From Rubrobacteraceae bacterium (GTDB lineage: Bacteria > Actinomycetota > Rubrobacteria > Rubrobacterales > Rubrobacteraceae), in assembly GCA_021156345.1 (NCBI GenBank), contig JAJNDJ010000036.1, forward strand, positions 1-10,092: 10,092 nt of DNA, read 5' to 3'. The position numbers and the translations under genes are program-made. The notes below the pieces were generated by a model. That model had not been told where the DNA came from. It saw nothing but the letters and a program-made list of their open reading frames with translations, and did no database searches. Shown here one piece after another: positions 4,979 to 10,092 of this stretch. Positions within the stretch are counted from its first letter, which is position 1. Each line of letters opens with the position of its first letter.

Positions 4979-7047
4979 TGCGAGCACCTGATAAAGGCCG
5001 CCGCGCGCCTGGCCGAGTATCTACTCCACTCGTGCCCGCGCCTTAAGGTTTTGGCCACGAGCCGCGAGCCTCTCGGCATCGCGGGGGAGGTCATCTGGCA
5101 GGTGGTCCCACTCTCCCTACCGAATAGGGATAGATCAGCGAGCGTAGAGGACCTTATGCGCTACGAAGCGCTTAGGCTGTTCGTGGACCGGGCTCGTCTG
5201 AGGATGCCTGACTTCGAGCTGACAGAGAAGAACGCCGGCGCGGTGGCGAGGGTGTGCCGCAAGCTGGGGGGGATACCGCTAGCCATAGAGCTTGCCACGG
5301 CAAGGATGGGGGCCCTTGCGGTAGAGCAGGTGGCCCAGAGGCTAGAAACCTCCCTTGACGTGCTCAGAGGTGGTAGCCGGACCGCCGCAGCACGTCAGCG
5401 GACATTGAGGGCTACGCTCGACTGGAGCCACGACCTGCTCTCGGAGGACGAGAAGGTGCTGTTCCGGAGGCTTTCGGTCTTTGCCGGTGGGTGGACTTTA
5501 GAGGCGGCGGAGGCTGTGTGCTCCGGAGGTGGCGTCGAGCAGGAAGACGTGCTGGATCTTCTGGGCACGCTGGTGGACAAGTCGCTAGTTGTGGCCGGAG
5601 CGACTTCGAGCGGCGCGTTGCGCTACGGGATGCTCGAGCCCATCCGCCAGTACGCCAAAGAGTTGCTGGAGCAAGGAGGGCAAGCCGAAGTGGTGCAGGG
5701 CCAACACGGCGCTTTCTTCCTGGCACTGGCAGAAGAAGCCGAACCGGAGCTAGCCGGAACAACGCAGGGCGTGTGGGCGGAGCGGCTAGAGGCCGAGCAC
5801 GACAATCTGAGGGAGGTGCTCTCGTGGCTCCTCGAACATGAGGAGGGCGAAACCGCGCTACTACTGGGAGCAGCCCTGTGGCGATTCTGGAGCGTCAGGG
5901 GCTACCTGAGCGAGGGGACCAAATGGCTCGAGCGAGTGCTCGCGGAAGGCGACCCGGCGGCATCGCCGGCACGGGTGAAGGCGCTAGAGGGGATGGGATG
6001 GCTGGCTCAGTTCCAGGGCGAGTATCAGCGAGCGAGCGCAATATACGAAGAGATGCTGGAGTTGTCCCGAGGGTTGGGTGATAAGGGGAACATGGCAACC
6101 GCGCTCAACAGCCTGGGGACGGTGGCAGCGCAGCAGGGCGACAACGAGCGGGCGAGGAACTTCCTGCAGGAGAACCTGGGGGTGATCGAAGAACTGGAGG
6201 CGGAAGGAGACCCCGCAACGCCGCTCAAGAAGTTCTACGTTTCCAACCTGCTGGGATACTTAGCGATCAACGATGAAGGGGACTACGCTAGGGGCACGAT
6301 TCTCTGGGAGGAAAGTCTGGCGTTGGCCAGGGAAGTAGGAGACGACTATTCGGTCGGGACAACCCTAGTCAACCTCGGGCACGTGGCACTTCTGCAGAGA
6401 GACTTCGAGCGGGCGAAGTCACGTAGTGAAGAGGCCCTGGCGTTCGCCGATAAACTCGGGAGCGCAGGCGTGGAGATCGTCCCCTCAGCTTGCGTCAACC
6501 TGGGTCTTGCTACGCTTGGCCTGGGCCAGCACGAGCGGGCGATGGGCCCGTTCGAAGAAGCCCTGGTGATGAGCCAGGATATGGGCAGAACACCGCAAGT
6601 TATCGAGGCTCTGGAGGGCATGGCGAGCCTGGCCGGAGCCAGGAGGAAGGCCGCTCACGCGGCACGCCTGTGGGGAGCAGCGCAAGCCGCACGCGAGGTT
6701 ACCGGCATCAGTGCTTTCACACCCCAGGAGTGGGCGTTGCACGAGCCACACCTGGCCTTGGCTACCTCCCAGCTCGGGGATCAAGCGTGGCAAGAAGCGC
6801 TGGCCGAGGGGCGGGCGATGTCGCTGGAGGAAGCCGCCCAATACGCCCTCAGAGAGGAGGCCGATCAGGCCGTGGCTACCATTGCCCAAGAACACTTAGC
6901 CTCCTCGCCCGGGGCCTCACCAACCGCCAGCTATCCACCGAGCTCTCCATCTCCGAGCGCACGGCCGCTAACCACGTAGCAAAGATCCTCAAGAAGCTGG
7001 GGCTGAGCTCGCGAGCTCAGATCGCTAGCAGGGTAAGGGGAACGTAG
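4979..7047 (+). pseudogene. Truncated and frameshifted LuxR-family NB-ARC/TPR regulator (LAL/AfsR-like)
   Basis: The frame opens at CEHLIKAAARLAEYLLHSCP and continues LKVLATSREPLGIAGEVIWQ, which is the end of the NB-ARC ATPase domain just past Walker B (LVLDN-CEHLI in intact homologues). The P-loop and Walker B, roughly the first 100-130 residues, are absent. It then runs unbroken through GGIPLAIELATARMGAL, TLRATLDWSHDLLSEDEKVL, FRRLSVFAGGWTLEAAEAVC and TPR repeats (about 5990-6640) to about 6895. The C-terminal LuxR helix-turn-helix (LLARGLTNRQLSTELSISER, then TAANHVAKILKKLGLSS) lies in the next frame and ends at the TAG at 7045-7047. The residues that normally lead into it (TPREREVL) are shortened. 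Two lesions make it non-functional. The nearly 1.9 kb of open frame suggests recent loss. Confidence 0.85.
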
Positions 7048-7130
7048 CTTGCTGCCTCTAGCCCACATTTGGGCGGCTCACCCCTCGACTTCACCGGAGC
7101 GAGCCATATTTCTCAGGTTGGGGCAGAAGA

Positions 7131-7146
7131 TGAGTAGAAATACTCA
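7131..7146. repeat. Perfect inverted repeat with GAAA loop
   Basis: TGAGTA-GAAA-TACTCA: a 6-bp perfect stem around a 4-nt centre that would be a stable GNRA tetraloop in RNA. It may be a regulator binding site instead. It is isolated in the gap, with no second copy noticed in the window. Confidence 0.4.
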
Positions 7147-7415
7147 CGCCTTCCCCCTTCCAGATAACGACCAAATAACGCTCGCTCCTTACTCTTGTAT
7201 CAGAAGAGCCGGCACGAAGACCCTCGTGCTCATCTTGACCGCCGTCGACAAATCTGCGGGTCTCTCTAACGCCCTCGAGGTGCGAAGGGTGTTCGCTGGG
7301 GATTCTTCGTTGGATGAGAAGGTGGCCATGGGACTGCTTTGATCCTATCGTAACGCTCTTCAGAGAAGTCCCCTTCCACGCACCTCTTCTACGCGCTTCG
7401 GTGAATAGCCTGGGG

Positions 7416-7421
7416 TAAGAT
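7416..7421 (+). promoter_or_regulatory. -10 box suggesting a leaderless transcript
   Basis: TAAGAT ends 6 nt before the ATG at 7428, so transcription would start at or next to the A of the start codon. TANNNT at this distance is the hallmark of leaderless actinobacterial genes. No convincing -35 or Shine-Dalgarno is visible, apart from GGGG at 7412-7415. Confidence 0.4.
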
Positions 7422-7427
7422 ACGTAC

Positions 7428-7661
7428 ATGGCGGAGAAATGGGTGAAAGTGGCCGCGGCCCCGGACGAGTCTGTCGGGCTGCTGATGGAGGGTGTGCTAA
7501 AGGACGCCGGCATCCCATCGCTGATCCAACGGGCGCCCGGCTTCGATGCGCCGGACTTCCTGGCCGCCGGTCCCAGGGACGTGCTAGTGCCGAGTTCGTT
7601 GATGGAAGAAGCCAAGCAGGTCCTGGAAGACACCACGGGTCTTGGGTCGTACGCGCCGTAG
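7428..7661 (+). CDS. Small DUF2007-like protein
   Basis: 77 residues: WVKVAAAPDESVGLLMEGVL, KDAGIPSLIQRAPGFDAPDF, LAAGPRDVLVPSSLMEEAKQ, then VLEDTTGLGSYAP. This matches the DUF2007 (putative signal-transducing protein) pattern of a short ferredoxin-like fold: an N-terminal strand, a helix that picks out 'L-L--AGIP', a central hairpin and a closing 'D(V/I)-V-----EEA---L' helix. The molecular role of the family is not established. It is the only intact plus-strand gene among remnants. The ATG at 7428 is preceded by a close -10 box rather than a ribosome site. Confidence 0.75.
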   Translation: MAEKWVKVAAAPDESVGLLMEGVLKDAGIPSLIQRAPGFDAPDFLAAGPRDVLVPSSLMEEAKQVLEDTTGLGSYAP

Positions 7662-7732
7662 CGGCTTATCCGAGCGGCTTCCCACACTGTCGAGCGGGAC
7701 CCTCTGCGTCTGCGGCCTGAATAGTACGACCG

Positions 7733-7950
7733 ATGGCCCAAAAGAGAGCACCTCAACTGGCAGCTCCAGACCCCGTCTGGAGAACGGCGAGATCTTCTAC
7801 GGCCCCCAGAACCCCTCAGAGAGGCTCTTCATCCTCCAGAAAGGCAAGGTCAGGATCTTCAGGTCCACCCCGGATGGGCGCGAGTTCACCCTCGCCGTGG
7901 TGGATCCGGCACCGTCTTCGGGGAGATGGCGCTCTGGTCCGCTCCGGACG
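7733..7950 (+). pseudogene. Broken Crp/Fnr-type cyclic-nucleotide-binding fragment
   Basis: One frame reads LENGEIFYGPQNPSERLFIL (from 7777), QKGKVRIFRSTPDGREFTLAVVDP (to 7908), the first beta-roll strands of a cNMP-binding domain. The next essential motif, GTVFGEMALW, follows at once in another frame: CCGGC stands where CCGGGC is expected, so one base has been lost at about 7908. The stretch from ATG 7733 (MAQKRAP) to the first strand is much too short and lies in yet another frame. The phosphate-binding cassette, the dimer helix and the C-terminal helix-turn-helix are all missing. It is a dead fragment of a Crp-family regulator. Confidence 0.75.
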
Positions 7951-7982
7951 CTAAGCGCGGTTCCGGGTTGGACGATGCCTGG

Positions 7983-8001
7983 GGCTACCCTTGTGGTAGC
8001 C
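7983..8001. repeat. Perfect 7-bp hairpin at the end of the Crp fragment
   Basis: GGCTACC-CTTGT-GGTAGCC, with an extra GG on each outside edge. It lies close to where Crp-like sequence ends and unrelated sequence begins. No T-run follows, so it is a poor intrinsic terminator. It may mark a junction. Confidence 0.4.
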
Positions 8002-8035
8002 GGTCTACCTCTGGAATCTCCCAGCTCCTTGATGA

Positions 8036-8287
8036 GGCCCTCAAGGCCCGCAGGCGAAAGTACGAATAGAAGCCCAGACGCTGGCGGCTGCGCGTTCGTT
8101 CGGCAGCACGGTCGGCTGGACCACGGGCAACGTCACCACCCGCAATGGCGTGGTCCTCGTCCACATGGAAGGTCCGCCTCCTTCGCCCAATACAGACCGG
8201 CTGCGAACGGAGCTGGAGAAGCGAGGCGTCAATCCCAGCGAGGTGCACGTGGAGCTGGTCCCTGCGCGGCTGGTCACCTTCGACTAA
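8036..8287 (+). pseudogene. C-terminal fragment of an unidentified protein (perhaps DUF389-like)
   Basis: An 83-codon open frame without any usable start codon near its beginning ends at TAA 8285-8287. It reads QAKVRIEAQTLAAARSFGST, VGWTTGNVTTRNGVVLVHME, GPPPSPNTDRLRTELEKRGV, NPSEVHVELVPARLVTFD. Its strand-helix-strand pattern, codon use and clean stop look like a genuine protein tail. The style resembles the soluble tail of DUF389 (TIGR00341-type) membrane proteins, but I am not sure. No Shine-Dalgarno or start is present and the upstream part is replaced by Crp-fragment DNA, so the gene is 5'-truncated. Confidence 0.5.
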
Positions 8288-8603
8288 CCGGGTAGCATCA
8301 GCTGGCGGCGCACAAACTCGGCGTGCGTGAGTGGGATTCATAAGAGGAGGTGAGGACTTCTGCCGCAGCGGCGACGACCCTAAAGCGTGGCGGATGGCCA
8401 CGGATGTTCTTGCCCGAATGCGCTAGGGTACTTCTTCAGTGAAAGTGGCTACGCATGTTGCTGCTCGGCGGCGGCGACCCCGCTACGAGCTTGCCATAGG
8501 CAAGAGACGACCTTTTGCGCTGACCGTCGAGACCGGCGCAACTTTCGTCCCCGGGTCTCTAGCCAGCTCCGGTGCAGCGGTAGCCGGCCACTGCTTGCTC
8601 GGC
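8288..8603. other. Non-coding gap between the remnants and the MBL-fold gene
   Basis: 316 bases with no recognisable gene. It contains a strong purine-rich AGGAGGTGAGG (8345-8355), followed only by a GTG frame of 30 codons without a recognisable domain, and a perfect hairpin CTTGCC-ATA-GGCAAG (8490-8504). The hairpin lies 100 nt past the MBL-fold stop and has no T-run on the minus strand, so a terminator role is doubtful. Confidence 0.4.
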
Positions 8604-9416
8604 TTAGCTCGGATAGCCACCAGCGATCGCATCGAGATGGAGCGTTCCGCCCAGATCCAGAACACGCACCTCAACCTCGGGCGCGAGCTCGGCAGCGTGG
8701 CGGCGAAACTCCGTTACGGGGTCAGTAAGCATAGCGGTCTGCAAACGTCCGAAGCCGAGGGGCGCGTAGGTTCCCCAGTGGATCGGGACAGCGAGGAGCG
8801 GCTGCAGGAGCCGGAGCGCCTCGGCGGCGCGGCGCGGATCGAGGTGGCCAGGGCCGAGCGAAGGACCCCAACCCCAGATCGGCAGCAGCACGAGATCTAG
8901 ACGGGGTGCGAGCGTGGCCATTCCCTCGAAGAGGTCGGTGTCGCCCGCGAAGTAGATCTGGTGCGAGCCGCGGATCAGGTAACCCAGGGCTGCCACTTCT
9001 GTTCCCAGAAACCCTCGTCCTCCTTCGTGATCAGCGTGGGTTGCGCGCACGACGAGGTCTCCGAGCCGAACCTCCTCGCCAGTCTCAACCTCGACGACCT
9101 GTTCGAAGCGACGCCGGCGGAGTAGCCTGCCGGCGCCGCGCGGGACGACGACGGGCACAGACCGGCCGAGGCGCTCGAGTGAGGGATAGTCAAGGTGATC
9201 GTAGTGGAGGTGGGAGACGAGGACTCCGTCGAGAGCGTAGAGCATCCCAGCGTCTGCCGGTTTTGTACGCCGGAGGTGCGCCACCCGGTCGCGGAGCACC
9301 GGGTCGGTCAGGAGCCGCGTGCCATCTAACTCGACCAGGACCGTGCTGTGGCCGAGCCAGGTTATGCGCGCCCGGCGCGCTGGGTCGGCACGCTCCTTAC
9401 CACTCACCGCGACCAC
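8604..9416 (-). CDS. MBL-fold metal-dependent hydrolase (UlaG/NAPE-PLD-like)
   Basis: 270 residues, full length. The fold and metal ligands are seen in order: ITWLGHSTVLVEL (18-30), TDPVL (37-41), the HxHxDH motif as SHLHYDHLD (H69, H71, D73, H74), ATHADHEG (H127, H130), YFAGDTD (D159), PGHLDPRRAAEA (H191) and PIHWGTYAPL (H213). This is the UlaG/L-ascorbate-lactonase and NAPE-PLD branch of the metallo-beta-lactamase fold; substrates range from lactones to phosphodiesters, so no specific reaction is assigned. The GTG at 9416 lies 3 nt after the stop of the phosphodiesterase gene (a GTG at 9407 is an alternative), so translation is probably coupled. That pairing may mean the two enzymes act on related phospho-substrates, which is inference. 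Confidence 0.88.
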   Translation of the reverse strand: MVAVSGKERADPARRARITWLGHSTVLVELDGTRLLTDPVLRDRVAHLRRTKPADAGMLYALDGVLVSHLHYDHLDYPSLERLGRSVPVVVPRGAGRLLRRRRFEQVVEVETGEEVRLGDLVVRATHADHEGGRGFLGTEVAALGYLIRGSHQIYFAGDTDLFEGMATLAPRLDLVLLPIWGWGPSLGPGHLDPRRAAEALRLLQPLLAVPIHWGTYAPLGFGRLQTAMLTDPVTEFRRHAAELAPEVEVRVLDLGGTLHLDAIAGGYPS

Positions 9417-9419
9417 TGC

Positions 9420-10092
9420 TCAGGTGGCGCCGTCCCGGTACCGCTCGTGACCGAGGTCGGCGAGCCAACGGCGCATGTGCCGGTGCATGGTGTCGGGGCC
9501 GACGATAGATTGCTCGGGCAGGCGCCAGCCCGCGGGTGGGATGACGAACGGGAACGACTGTGAACCACCCATGCCGCCGTGAGAGCCGACGAGCTCCTCG
9601 AAGGCGGCGACCTCGTCCATCTCCGCGTAGTAGGTGCTATTGACCATGACGTCAGCAACGTGCTCGAAGCGATCCGCGCGCCTGACGTGCCGGGCAGCGT
9701 TCGGGCCGAATGGCGCCAAAGGATCCTCCCCTTCCACCCGGTCCTCATCAAGGTAATGCGTTCCCTGAGCGCCAATCGCCACAGCCCCATGCCGCTCGGA
9801 GCGCACTAGCATGAAGCCGATGCCGGGGTGGTCGCGCAGCGCCGAGACGGGCTCTGGGTAGAGACGCTCGATGCGCTCGAGCGTAAGCCGCCCTGGCTCG
9901 CGTGGGAACGAGATGAGCCCCAGGCAACCCGAGGCCATCACCGACAGTTCGGGCATTTGGCCGTCCTGCGCCCCTTCGCGCATCCTTACGGTCTCTTCGC
10001 GAGATTTCTCGCCGAGTTGCACAGCACCGTCTACCCGCTTGCTCTTCGTCGCCGCGCGGATCGTGCGGCCGACTACGTTGTCTGCTGACCCC
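9420..10092 (-). CDS. Alkaline-phosphatase-superfamily phosphodiesterase, C-terminal part
   Basis: The frame is open from the right edge of the window, so the N-terminus is outside it; 223 codons plus the stop are present. Recognisable stretches are MPELSVMASGCLGLISFPRE, PGRLTLERIERLYPEPVSAL, GIGFMLVRSERHGAVAIGAQ, GEDPLAPFGPNAARHVRRAD, VMVNSTYYAEMDEVAAFEEL and VGSHGGMGGSQSFPF. These match the soluble domain of actinobacterial membrane proteins that join a holin-like transmembrane N-terminus to a type I phosphodiesterase/alkaline-phosphatase-like domain, with GSHGG as the C-terminal metal-site motif. An internal GTG at 10022 exists but cuts into conserved sequence, so it is not the start. It is co-transcribed with the MBL-fold hydrolase. 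Confidence 0.75.
   Translation of the reverse strand, partial: GSADNVVGRTIRAATKSKRVDGAVQLGEKSREETVRMREGAQDGQMPELSVMASGCLGLISFPREPGRLTLERIERLYPEPVSALRDHPGIGFMLVRSERHGAVAIGAQGTHYLDEDRVEGEDPLAPFGPNAARHVRRADRFEHVADVMVNSTYYAEMDEVAAFEELVGSHGGMGGSQSFPFVIPPAGWRLPEQSIVGPDTMHRHMRRWLADLGHERYRDGAT

Larger units (their letters stand above)
7048..7427. other. Non-coding gap after the LuxR-type pseudogene
   Basis: 380 bases with no convincing gene on either strand; open frames here have no recognisable domain and no good ribosome site. It holds the hairpin at 7131-7146 and the promoter-like sequence before the gene at 7428. No U-tract terminator is seen. Confidence 0.5.

Noticed and set aside
8345..8441. 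AGGAGGTGAGG followed by a 30-codon GTG frame
   Set aside because: The GTG is part of the purine run itself, leaving no ribosome-site spacing, and the peptide has no known features.
8439..8900. 153-codon plus-strand frame
   Set aside because: Mostly antisense to the MBL-fold hydrolase, whose metal ligands are all present.
1..10092. CRISPR array, tRNA, rRNA, transposase or phage module
   Set aside because: Read through on both strands; no regularly spaced repeats, cloverleaf or recognisable mobile-element protein seen. Short tRNA-like pieces could be missed without a covariance search.

Overview
High-GC DNA with Actinomycetota-type gene content. The organism is probably a Rubrobacter-like or related deep-branching actinobacterium. 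The clues are a PQQ-type secreted sugar dehydrogenase, a large LuxR-type NB-ARC/TPR regulator, a Crp-type fragment, the phosphodiesterase/MBL pair and the GTG/TTG starts. This is inference from protein style only; no rRNA or tRNA is present.

Layout. (1) 1-1290, minus strand: a two-gene operon of a RibD/DHFR-like reductase and an ArsR-type repressor that overlap by GTGA. A good -35/-10 promoter has inverted repeats over its start point. A further gene begins at base 15 behind a strong Shine-Dalgarno and runs off the left edge. (2) 1529-2860, minus: a secreted PQQ-type sugar dehydrogenase with its own promoter, a 14-bp perfect palindrome over the -10 box and a ~96-nt structured leader that partly resembles a c-di-GMP-I riboswitch core. 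(3) 2913-4974, minus: a gene scrap, an inositol-monophosphatase-family enzyme, one or two small unknown proteins and a MarR regulator whose 3' end abuts a monooxygenase scrap. (4) 4979-8287, plus: a decaying zone. It holds a LuxR-family ATPase gene that has lost its P-loop end and has its HTH out of frame, one intact small DUF2007-like gene that may be leaderless, a broken Crp-type cNMP-binding fragment, and a C-terminal scrap of another protein. (5) 8604-10092, minus: an MBL-fold hydrolase 3 nt behind the C-terminal part of an alkaline-phosphatase-superfamily phosphodiesterase that enters from the right edge.

No CRISPR array, complete insertion sequence, phage module or toxin-antitoxin pair is visible. 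I see no convincing new multi-gene system. The most informative features are the regulatory leader of the sugar dehydrogenase, the palindromic control region of the reductase/ArsR operon, and the string of at least five gene remnants, which marks this as a recombination and decay hotspot.
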